From NCBI GenBank assembly GCA_934792465.1, contig CAKVOK010000036.1:1-37189 (forward strand): DNA of 37,189 nucleotides. Direction: 5' to 3'. The number at the start of each line of letters is the position of its first letter. Position 1 is the stretch's first letter. Below the pieces are notes generated by a model that did no database searches, was not told the origin of the DNA, and was given only the letters and a program-made list of their open reading frames with translations. Shown here one piece after another: positions 28,086 to 34,502 of this stretch. The position numbers and the translations under genes are program-made. The DNA is from an uncultured Clostridia bacterium. Its GTDB lineage: Bacteria > Bacillota > Clostridia > RUG12999.

Positions 28086-30242
28086 TTACTTCACACTTGA
28101 GAAGTTCTTTAACTTATGTTTTCCCGGTTCAAGCTCAATCGACTTTCCGCCGAGAATAAACGTTGCCGGTTTCGGTATATCAAATTCATAGCATATATCG
28201 TTTCCGCTTTTGTACCATTTTGAGCGGATTGTGCCGAACCGGGTATCAACGGAAGCCTCCGCCATATCAAGACGCCTATCCGCAATCGGTTTTAATATTA
28301 TATGCTCAAATCCCGGCGCAGCTTCATCAACATTAATTCCCGCCACGGTTTCGTAAAGCCACGAAGCGACCGCTCCGTATGCGTAATGATTGAACGAATT
28401 CATATTATCGCTCCAGAAGCTGCCGTCCGCCCTCATTCCGTCCCAATGCTCCCATATCGTCGTTGCTCCCATATTCACGGAGAACAGCCATGACGGATAT
28501 TCTTCACGAAGAAGCAGAGTATATGCAAGCTCCGCATATCCGTTCTTTGAAAGTGCGTCCAAAAGATACGGAGTGCCTATAAACCCCGTTTGCAGAGAAT
28601 CCCCTGCCGAATGTATCAGTTCCGCAAGCCTTTTTGCCGTTTTCTTTCTGTCCTCCGCCAATCCGAAACAAAGCGCAAGCGCACATTCCGTTTGAGTTTC
28701 GTACTCGGCAAATCTGTTTCTGAACGCCTTGACAATATTTTCATAAAGCTTCTCATATTTCAGACTGTCAAGTTCCAGCACTTTAAGCGTTTTCACAAGC
28801 AATCCCGTTGAATATGCGTAATATGCCGACGCAATAAAATCGTCACGACTCGCCCCTTTATATTCTCCCTCGGCAGCGTCAAGTCCGAGCCAATCGCCGA
28901 AATGCCAATCACCTGTCCAAAGATATTCATCCGCACCTGCGCCATGCATATATTCGACCCAAGCCGTCATGCTTTCGATCTGTTCCTCCAAAACCTCCTT
29001 ATCGCCGTATGTAAGATATATCTGCCACGGGCATATTACGGCGGCATCTCCCCAGCCTGCACTGCACCCATCTCCGAGCGGATTCGGAACGGTAAACGGA
29101 ACGCTTCCGTTCGTGAGCTGTTCTGCTTTCAAATCTCTGAGCCATTTTTTGAAAAATCTTTGCACATCAAAGTTGTATGATGCCGTCTTTACAAAAACCT
29201 GTGCGTCACCCGTCCAGCCGAGCCTCTCGTCCCTCTGCGGACAATCCGTCGGAATATCGAGAAAATTACTTTTCTGTCCCCAAATCACATTGCTATACAG
29301 CTTATTTATTTTCGCATCGGAACACGAAAAATGTCCGATTCTTTTCATATCCGTATGAACGGCAATCGCCGTAAAATCCGCCGGGTTCATGCTTTTCGGC
29401 ATTTCCTCTATGCGGATATACCGAAATCCCATAAACGTATGGTGCGGTTTATACGTCTGCACACCGTCACGGCATATATATTTAATATGCTGCTTGGCGC
29501 TGCGGAGATTGCCCGTGTAAAAATTGCCGTCTTTATCCAAAACCTCGGCGTGCGAATACGAAATCACATCGCCTTTTTTCGCATTCACCGAAAATTCCGC
29601 ATAGCCCGTCAGATTCTGCCCGAAATCGAGAACCGTTTCACCGTTCGGCGTTTTTAAAACGGCTATCGGTTTAATCCTCTCATGTTCCGTCACATATTCG
29701 GATTCCTGCTGCGTAAGCAGATTTTTCGTGAAATGGTATTTATATACATTTCTGCGTTCTCTCGCTTCATATCCTGCGTCATATACTTCACCGTCATAAA
29801 TTTCGCTGAAAAGTATTCCGCTTTTCGATTCCTCCCAAGCGGTATTTGTAACTATACTTTCCGCTTTTCCGCCGGTATACGATATATCAAGCTGCGCTAT
29901 CAGTGCGGAAACTCCGCCGTATGTATCTTTAAATCCGTATTCGGTAAGCCTGCCCCTGTACCAGCCTTTGCCCACGGTAACCGCAAGTATGTTTTTATCC
30001 TTTATCAAATCTGTAACGTCATAGGTTTGATATAAATGACGGTATTCATACGAAGTCCAGCCGGGCGCCATAACGAAACCGCCGACCCTTTTGCCGTTAA
30101 GCCGTGCTTCGTATACGCCTGCCGCAGTTATGCTTATCACTGCTTTTTCCACCGTTTCGGCACATTCAAATTCTTTTATAAATATCGGGCATATATCCCC
30201 GTAATCCTCACGTGTTTTAATCCAATCCGCTTTTTCAAACAT
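28086..30242 (-). CDS. GH78-type alpha-L-rhamnosidase
   Basis: Enzyme of 718 residues expected to release terminal alpha-L-rhamnose. It has an N-terminal beta-sandwich (about 10-170; AGVYEARLNGKRVGG, GKGWYRGRL), a second beta domain, then the alpha/alpha-barrel with the family signature CPQRDERLGWTGDAQ (near 330-345), which contains the acidic catalytic cluster, and a C-terminal cap. TTIWEHWDGM near 595 carries the probable second catalytic Glu. It has no signal peptide, so it acts in the cytoplasm. The start is ATG 30242 with GGAGGG 6 bases upstream. It is transcribed alone and toward the sugar operon. Base use matches the operon, so it probably belongs to the same pathway and removes rhamnose from imported oligosaccharides. 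Confidence 0.93.
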   Translation of the reverse strand: MFEKADWIKTREDYGDICPIFIKEFECAETVEKAVISITAAGVYEARLNGKRVGGFVMAPGWTSYEYRHLYQTYDVTDLIKDKNILAVTVGKGWYRGRLTEYGFKDTYGGVSALIAQLDISYTGGKAESIVTNTAWEESKSGILFSEIYDGEVYDAGYEARERRNVYKYHFTKNLLTQQESEYVTEHERIKPIAVLKTPNGETVLDFGQNLTGYAEFSVNAKKGDVISYSHAEVLDKDGNFYTGNLRSAKQHIKYICRDGVQTYKPHHTFMGFRYIRIEEMPKSMNPADFTAIAVHTDMKRIGHFSCSDAKINKLYSNVIWGQKSNFLDIPTDCPQRDERLGWTGDAQVFVKTASYNFDVQRFFKKWLRDLKAEQLTNGSVPFTVPNPLGDGCSAGWGDAAVICPWQIYLTYGDKEVLEEQIESMTAWVEYMHGAGADEYLWTGDWHFGDWLGLDAAEGEYKGASRDDFIASAYYAYSTGLLVKTLKVLELDSLKYEKLYENIVKAFRNRFAEYETQTECALALCFGLAEDRKKTAKRLAELIHSAGDSLQTGFIGTPYLLDALSKNGYAELAYTLLLREEYPSWLFSVNMGATTIWEHWDGMRADGSFWSDNMNSFNHYAYGAVASWLYETVAGINVDEAAPGFEHIILKPIADRRLDMAEASVDTRFGTIRSKWYKSGNDICYEFDIPKPATFILGGKSIELEPGKHKLKNFSSVK

Positions 30243-30267
30243 AGCTTTCCCTCCGTTTCATGATTAT

Positions 30268-30296
30268 ATTGTAACACAAATTTCAACATAAATCAA
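30268..30296 (-). promoter_or_regulatory. Promoter of the rhamnosidase gene
   Basis: On the minus strand TTGATT (30296-30291) and TACAAT (30273-30268) are 17 bases apart and lie about 30 bases before the ATG at 30242. I do not see the operator repeat found at 3796-3830 here. Confidence 0.5.
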
Positions 30297-30395
30297 TATA
30301 CATAATATTCATTTTCGCATTTTATTTGTCTTTCAAATAAATTTTCAGATTTAAAGCCCCGAGTTTGCCTGCAAAAATTTAATAACAAAAAATTT

Positions 30396-30432
30396 ATTCC
30401 GAAAAAAATCGCATATTTTCGGAATTTTTTTT
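30396..30432 (+). terminator. Rho-independent terminator upstream of the transposase
   Basis: ATTCCGAAAA (30396-30405) pairs perfectly with TTTTCGGAAT (30416-30425), followed by a run of T to 30432. It lies just before the transposase promoter, so it would block read-through from flanking DNA into the transposase gene. Confidence 0.7.
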
Positions 30433-30442
30433 AATTTCCTAT

Positions 30443-30475
30443 TGACAAATCATCGATTTTGTGGTAAAGTATAAT
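30443..30475 (+). promoter_or_regulatory. Transposase promoter
   Basis: TTGACA at 30443-30448 is followed by TAAAGT (30465-30470, 16-base spacer) or TATAAT (30470-30475, 21-base spacer). Neither -10 box has both good sequence and ideal spacing, which may keep expression low. Confidence 0.5.
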
Positions 30476-30510
30476 GCAGTGTGGTGTCTGTGGTATGAAC
30501 GGAGGTTTTT

Positions 30511-32301
30511 ATGTTTTTAGATTTTTACTCACGATACGGGAAAAGGTATATTAGAGTTTCTGAAGGATACAGAACTGTGATTGACGGGAAAAGTGTAACA
30601 AGAAAAAGAATTATTAAAAGTCTGGGAGCTGTTTCAACCTATGATGACGGTAAACCTGATTTTGAAAAACGATTGCGCGATTCATTTAAAGCCGGACAAC
30701 CTTTGATTCCGGAATTACTGCCGTATATTTCTAAAGAGCCGTCAAAAGAAACTTATCATTTTACAATACATTCAAATACCGATGAATGTATCGGAAATCC
30801 TAAGCTTTTTGCTACTTGTATTTTTGACAAAATACTTGATGAGCTTGGTATTCGTTCTTTTGTTGGTACATTTAAAAATTATGATAATATCAAATACGAT
30901 GTATTAGGATTCTTGAAACTTGCGATTTATGGCAGAATCCTTAATCCTGTTTCTAAAATTGCTACCGTAAATCAGAATGACAAGTATTATTCTCCTATTC
31001 TGTGCGGTGACTTTTATGAATACAACATCTACGATATGCTTGATTTTGTGGCTGAACACAAATCCGCTATTTTCAACAGGATTGACCTTAATATGCGTAG
31101 AACTTTCGGGAGAACGACAAATAAAATTTACTACGATGTAACCAACTTCTTCTTTGAAACAGATTTTGCAGACAAATATGAAGATGAGGAATGTAACACA
31201 GTTTACACCGGCTTAAGACAATTTGGTGTATCTAAAGAAAACAGAAAACAACCGATTGTTCAAATGGGATTATTGATGGATGAACAAGGTTATCCGATTT
31301 CAATAGAAACATTTAAGGGTAATACTCTTGACCATTTAACATTAGTTGATTCCTTTGAAAACTCAACAAAACAAGTAAAAGATTCAAGATACATTTTTGT
31401 TAGTGATAAAGGTATTGGCAAGGGAGACACTCTTAAATATGCTATACAAAACGGAAACGGATATATCGTAAGTAAAAGTGTTCGCAGTGCTACTAAAGAA
31501 GAAAAAGCATGGATTCTTGAAGCTGATTTTAATACATTTAATGATGCTTTTAAAATCAAGTCAAGAACATATGTTAAAAACTTTACTTTAAATAATGGCG
31601 CAATATTAAAATCATCTGAAAAACAGGTTACATATTGGAGCAAGAAATTTTACGATAAAGAATATGCAGAAAAGAAATCATTCTATGACTTTGTGAAAAA
31701 ACTCATAGAAACACCGGAAAACTTTAAGATCTCCAAAATAGAATTCGGACTTTTCGGTAAGTATCTGAAAAAGGATTTAATAAATGAAAAAACCGGTGAA
31801 ATCATAGATTCAAGGCAGCTAAAAGCAATTCTTGATATGGACAAGATAGAAATGGAATATAAATTGTTGGGATATTACTCAATAATCACATCCGAAACAG
31901 AGATGTCAGATGATAAGATAATTGAAATTTATCATAATCTTGTAGCCATTGAAGATGAATTCAGAATAATGAAAATGAGTTTGAACACAAGACCGATGTA
32001 TGTTCGCAGCCCCAAGCATATAACAGCACATTTGACAATTTGTACTATTGCATTGCTGTTCATTAGAATTATTCAAAACCAACTAAAAGCCATTGATAAA
32101 AATATATCTGCCGAACGAATTCGAGAAGCCTTAAACAGTTGGCAAGTAGATAAATTAGCAGATGAATACTATAGATTTAACGGGTTACAAAACAAGGACT
32201 TAATAGATATACTAAGTGCTTTAGGGATAGAAATACCACAAAAGCTATACAGAATCGGCGAATTAAAGCATATAAAACAAACTATAACTTTTTCTATGTA
32301 G
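30511..32301 (+). CDS. IS1634-family transposase
   Basis: DDE transposase of 596 residues, full length for the IS1634 family. The start is ATG 30511 with GGAGG 5-9 bases upstream. Candidate catalytic residues are in YYDVTNFF (first Asp, about residue 210), FVSDKGIGKGD (second Asp, about 297) and LVAIEDEFRIMK (Glu, about 490), and the C-terminal ITAHLTICTIALLF is typical. The gene has no interruption, so the element may be active. Its codon use is more AT-rich than the neighbouring operon genes, as expected for a mobile gene. It separates the sugar locus from the exopolysaccharide locus. Confidence 0.92.
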   Translation: MFLDFYSRYGKRYIRVSEGYRTVIDGKSVTRKRIIKSLGAVSTYDDGKPDFEKRLRDSFKAGQPLIPELLPYISKEPSKETYHFTIHSNTDECIGNPKLFATCIFDKILDELGIRSFVGTFKNYDNIKYDVLGFLKLAIYGRILNPVSKIATVNQNDKYYSPILCGDFYEYNIYDMLDFVAEHKSAIFNRIDLNMRRTFGRTTNKIYYDVTNFFFETDFADKYEDEECNTVYTGLRQFGVSKENRKQPIVQMGLLMDEQGYPISIETFKGNTLDHLTLVDSFENSTKQVKDSRYIFVSDKGIGKGDTLKYAIQNGNGYIVSKSVRSATKEEKAWILEADFNTFNDAFKIKSRTYVKNFTLNNGAILKSSEKQVTYWSKKFYDKEYAEKKSFYDFVKKLIETPENFKISKIEFGLFGKYLKKDLINEKTGEIIDSRQLKAILDMDKIEMEYKLLGYYSIITSETEMSDDKIIEIYHNLVAIEDEFRIMKMSLNTRPMYVRSPKHITAHLTICTIALLFIRIIQNQLKAIDKNISAERIREALNSWQVDKLADEYYRFNGLQNKDLIDILSALGIEIPQKLYRIGELKHIKQTITFSM

Positions 32302-32381
32302 TGCGAAAATGTAGTGCGAAAAATCAAGAGATAAAAAACAGCATACATATGCGAGACAATCCTGAATTTTGTGTAAACTCT

Positions 32382-32735
32382 TTACAAGCTGTTGTTGCCA
32401 TTAAAAAACGTGTCTATGAATTTGTTCTGCAAAGAAATGTATTTTCCCAAAAATTCATGCAGACTTTTCTGCGGTACGGTATTAAACCGCTTTTTTACTT
32501 CGCAATCCGGCATGGTACGGATTATTTCTTCAAAGGCTTCCTGTTTTTCATGAATACTTATGAGCCTGCATTGATAAACAAGCCATGCTGCTTCAAGGGG
32601 TGTAAATTTGTAATTGATTTTTTCGAAATATTCCCGTATATCGTTTGAATTAATAAACGATGTGATTTTCATTGTTGCACCAACTTTCTTAATATTTGTT
32701 TAATTTGCTGTTTTCGGCTATGTTGCTTTCATGTT
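32382..32735 (-). pseudogene. Fragment of a conserved hypothetical protein
   Basis: From ATG 32672 the frame reads 96 residues that look like a real soluble protein (SFINSNDIREYFEKINYKFT, PLEAAWLVYQCR, SLHEFLGKYISLQ). I recall similar sequences as small proteins in clostridial mobile elements, without a known function. The same frame extends upstream to a strong AAGGAGG site and ATG near 32730, but through TAG and TAA codons. At its 3' end it stops where insertion-sequence-like DNA begins. It is therefore probably broken at both ends. Confidence 0.45.
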
Positions 32736-32889
32736 TTGATTTCCTCCTTTTTTATAAAAATGCCCGGTATGCACAAATATATTATATATTTGGAAACTGC
32801 GATTACCCGAAAAATCATAAATAAAAACTTGATTTGCGTTATACTGATGATATTAAAAAACGCAATTTGTGTTTTTCGGAGGTGGATGT

Positions 32890-32961
32890 ATGCACAGAAA
32901 AATATATGCAAAACTACTTGCATGGAAAAGACGGAACGGGACAAATGACTTAACGGTATAG
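32890..32961 (+). pseudogene. N-terminal fragment of an AAA ATPase-like gene
   Basis: A good ribosome site (GGAGGTGG) precedes ATG 32890 and only 23 codons before TAG: MHRKIYAKLLAWKRRNG then unrelated residues. This start resembles that of clostridial AAA ATPases with a C-terminal DUF4143 domain, in which a Walker A region normally follows at once. It is absent here, so only the gene start survives. Confidence 0.4.
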
Positions 32962-33059
32962 TTTTTCTGCCTCTTTACATGACAATGCTGCAAGGGAAAT
33001 TTTGAATTTGGTGTAAGCCTGAAATCTCTCTTAATTTTTGCATTTAGACCCATTTGTGT

Positions 33060-33100
33060 GAAACGATAGTTTCAGCGGAGCATTAAATCATTTGCAAAGT
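33060..33100 (+). repeat. Hairpin-led short repeat, copy B
   Basis: GAAAC-GATA-GTTTC (33060-33073) followed after two bases by CGGAGCATTAAATCAT (33076-33091) and TGCAAA. It is the same layout as copy A at 27989-28028, with a changed but still paired stem. Confidence 0.5.
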
Positions 33101-33133
33101 ACAATCAAGTACAGGAAAACTGAAAAATAATTT

Positions 33134-33180
33134 AAAAAGGTACGGATAATTTCGTGAAAGCGAATTGTCCGTACCTTTTT
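33134..33180 (+). terminator. Strong rho-independent terminator upstream of the recombinase
   Basis: AAAAAGGTACGGA pairs with TCCGTACCTTTTT (13 bp) and the stem continues with AATT/AATT and CG/CG pairs around a short loop. The flanking A and T runs make it work in both directions. It insulates the recombinase gene from upstream transcription. Confidence 0.85.
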
Positions 33181-33191
33181 ATACTAAAATA

Positions 33192-33220
33192 TTGAGAAAT
33201 CAGCCAATTTATGATAAAAT
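33192..33220 (+). promoter_or_regulatory. Recombinase promoter
   Basis: TTGAGA (33192-33197) and TAAAAT (33215-33220) are 17 bases apart, with TGA before the -10 box forming an extended -10 motif. The recombinase ATG is at 33265 with AAGGAG 7 bases upstream. It lies directly after a strong terminator, so the recombinase is an independent unit. Confidence 0.65.
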
Positions 33221-33264
33221 AATATGGTATTAATAAATTATCATTATATATAAGGAGAGAAAGA

Positions 33265-34110
33265 ATGAGGAGAATAACAAAGAAATTAATAGAGAAGTTT
33301 GAAAGGTATCTTGCAGAAGAGGAAAAGTCGGCGGCGACATCGGAAAAATATATGCGGGATATAAGGAAGTTCAAAAAATGGATTGAGAAAAAGGATATAG
33401 ACAAGCCGGCGGTATTGGAATACAAGAGGTTTTTGGAAGATAATTATGCGCCGTCGAGTGTAAATTCGATGTTGTCATCAATAAACAGTTTTTTTGAATT
33501 TAACGAGTGGTATTGCTGCAAAGTAAAGACGCTGAAAATCCAGAAGCGGACGTTTGCGGAGGACGAAAGGGAGCTGACGAGGAGTGAATACGAACGGTTG
33601 CTGAAAGCGGCGAAGAACAACGAAAACAAACGGCTGTATTACCTCATGCAGACAATATGTTCAACGGGGATAAGGGTATCGGAACTGAAATTCATAACGG
33701 TCGAGGCGGTACAGACCAAGCAGGCGGTCATAAACTGCAAAGGAAAAATAAGAGTAATACTTTTACAAAACAGTTTGTGCAAAATATTGAGTCAATACAT
33801 AAAAGAAAGGAACATAAAAAAGGGAAGTGTATTTCAGACAAGAAGCGGCAGACCGCTTAACAGGACGAATATATGGGCGGATATGAAGAAGCTGTGCAAG
33901 ATGTCCGGAGTATCGGAGAAAAAAGTATTTCCGCACAATCTCAGGCATTTATTTGCAAGGACGTACTATTCGCTGCAAAAGGATATTGTAAGGCTTGCGG
34001 ATATACTGGGGCATTCAAACATTAATACAACGAGGATATATACAATGGAATCGGGAAGCGTTCATAGAAAGCATATGCAGAAAATAGGACAGATACTTTT
34101 GAAGACATAA
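33265..34110 (+). CDS. Tyrosine recombinase, probable DNA invertase of the adjacent switch
   Basis: Site-specific recombinase of 281 residues. The N-terminal SAM-like core-binding domain spans about 1-90 and the catalytic domain about 105-280. The catalytic set is complete: Arg in CSTGIRVSEL (near 137), Lys in NCKGKIRV, His-x-x-Arg in PHNLRHLF (near 223-226), His in LGHSNINTT, and the nucleophile Tyr in TRIYTM (near 258). It has no arm-binding domain, as is usual for small Firmicutes invertases and Xer-like enzymes. Its TAA stop (34108-34110) lies inside the first of three copies of a 16-bp crossover-like site. That placement, and the promoter-bearing inverted segment just downstream, indicate that it inverts that segment. 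No phage or conjugation genes are present to suggest an integrase. Confidence 0.93.
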   Translation: MRRITKKLIEKFERYLAEEEKSAATSEKYMRDIRKFKKWIEKKDIDKPAVLEYKRFLEDNYAPSSVNSMLSSINSFFEFNEWYCCKVKTLKIQKRTFAEDERELTRSEYERLLKAAKNNENKRLYYLMQTICSTGIRVSELKFITVEAVQTKQAVINCKGKIRVILLQNSLCKILSQYIKERNIKKGSVFQTRSGRPLNRTNIWADMKKLCKMSGVSEKKVFPHNLRHLFARTYYSLQKDIVRLADILGHSNINTTRIYTMESGSVHRKHMQKIGQILLKT

Positions 34111-34121
34111 TTCTCATTATG
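34106..34121 (+). repeat. Recombination site 1 (overlaps recombinase stop)
   Basis: CATAATTCTCATTATG: 6-bp inverted arms around the asymmetric spacer TCTC. It is identical to site 2 and in the same orientation, 31 bp upstream of it. Bases 34108-34110 are the recombinase TAA stop. Confidence 0.8.
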
Positions 34122-34136
34122 AAATAGAGTATATAA

Positions 34137-34152
34137 CATAATTCTCATTATG
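34137..34152 (+). repeat. Recombination site 2 (left border of invertible segment)
   Basis: CATAATTCTCATTATG, extended by AA on the left and TT on the right to 8-bp palindromic arms. It matches the reverse complement of site 3 exactly over 16 bp and at 19 of 20 bases when extended. Confidence 0.9.
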
Positions 34153-34202
34153 TTGTAAATAACAAAAACCGAAATATTACGTATGATACGCAATACAGAC
34201 AT

Positions 34203-34231
34203 ATTATAACACAATAAAAGTAATTTGTCAA
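34203..34231 (-). promoter_or_regulatory. Consensus promoter inside the invertible segment
   Basis: On the minus strand TTGACA (34231-34226) and TATAAT (34208-34203) are 17 bases apart, with TGT before the -10 box giving an extended -10. It is the best promoter in the window. In this orientation transcription would start near 34196 and run left across sites 2 and 1 and antisense through the recombinase gene. Confidence 0.9.
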
Positions 34232-34301
34232 TACAATAAACAAATTTTGTGTTAATTTGTAACATTTAGCTATAAAAAAGAGAATTTTAGACATGAAAAT
34301 C

Positions 34302-34336
34302 AAGCCAATGTTAAAAAAATTTTTTTGCATTGGCTT
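34302..34336. other. Hairpin inside the invertible segment
   Basis: AAGCCAATG (34302-34310) pairs with CATTGGCTT (34328-34336), and the loop contains an A7/T7 palindrome. It lies behind the promoter in either orientation and could insulate it from read-through. Terminator activity is uncertain because no long T run follows on either strand. Confidence 0.55.
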
Positions 34337-34399
34337 AATTTGTTGTACCATTTTTACAAACAAATACAAGTTTGCATAGTATTATTTTAAATTGTTGCA

Positions 34400-34421
34400 G
34401 CAGCCGGGAGGCTGCATTTTT
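34400..34421 (+). terminator. Rightward terminator inside the invertible segment
   Basis: GCAGCC-GGGA-GGCTGC (34400-34415) followed by A and five T. In the present orientation it would stop any transcript entering the exopolysaccharide operon from the left. After inversion it would face the recombinase side and no longer block the operon. Confidence 0.8.
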
Positions 34422-34433
34422 CGTTATGTATGA

Positions 34434-34449
34434 CATAATGAGAATTATG
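34434..34449 (-). repeat. Recombination site 3 (right border of invertible segment)
   Basis: CATAATGAGAATTATG, the exact reverse complement of sites 1 and 2 with spacer GAGA. The flanking TTGTAAATAA on its right is also found on the inner side of site 2, so the shared sequence is longer than the 16-bp core. Confidence 0.9.
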
Positions 34450-34502
34450 TTGTAAATAATTTTTTAAAAATCCAATCAATCGTTTGAAAGGGGGCTCTTT
34501 GC

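Larger units (their letters stand above)
30310..32324 (+). mobile_element. IS1634-like insertion sequence (ends approximate)
   Basis: The element contains one transposase gene, a terminator and a promoter. Its ends are uncertain. CATTTTCGCA at 30310-30319 is the reverse complement of TGCGAAAATG at 32302-32311, and the right side carries a 13-bp tandem repeat starting TAGTGCGAAAA (from 32299 and again from 32312). I could not identify a target duplication. Confidence 0.5.
32302..33133. other. Gene-poor remnant region next to the insertion sequence
   Basis: No intact gene is supported in this stretch. It holds a leftward gene fragment (32382-32735), a rightward ATPase-like gene start (32890-32961), a hairpin-led repeat (33060-33100), and at about 32345-32385 a segment (CCTGAATTTTGTGTAAAC) that resembles the end of another insertion sequence. 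The sequence is AT-rich and appears to be decayed mobile DNA. Confidence 0.6.
34153..34433. other. Invertible promoter segment (inverton), OFF orientation as assembled
   Basis: This 281-bp AT-rich non-coding segment lies between oppositely oriented sites 2 and 3. It contains a consensus promoter pointing left (34203-34231), a long hairpin (34302-34336) and a rightward terminator (34400-34421). Exchange within the 4-base spacers would flip the promoter so that its -35 and -10 boxes fall at about 34355-34360 and 34378-34383 facing right, some 110 bases before the TetR-like gene. The upstream recombinase is the likely invertase. Inversion itself is inferred, because only one orientation is visible here. 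Confidence 0.85.

Noticed and set aside
32736..32948. Plus-strand 70-codon open frame in the remnant region
   Set aside because: No ribosome site and no recognisable protein features. The in-frame overlap with the real-looking ATPase-like start at 32890 is in a different frame.
33265..34110. Recombinase as integrase of a prophage or conjugative element
   Set aside because: There are no phage, mobilisation or excisionase genes and no tRNA attachment site nearby, while three matching short sites lie immediately downstream around a promoter.
34353..34382. Rightward promoter-like TTTACA-18-TAGTAT inside the invertible segment
   Set aside because: Both boxes are weak and it would run straight into the terminator at 34400-34421. 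The leftward TTGACA-17-TATAAT is far better.
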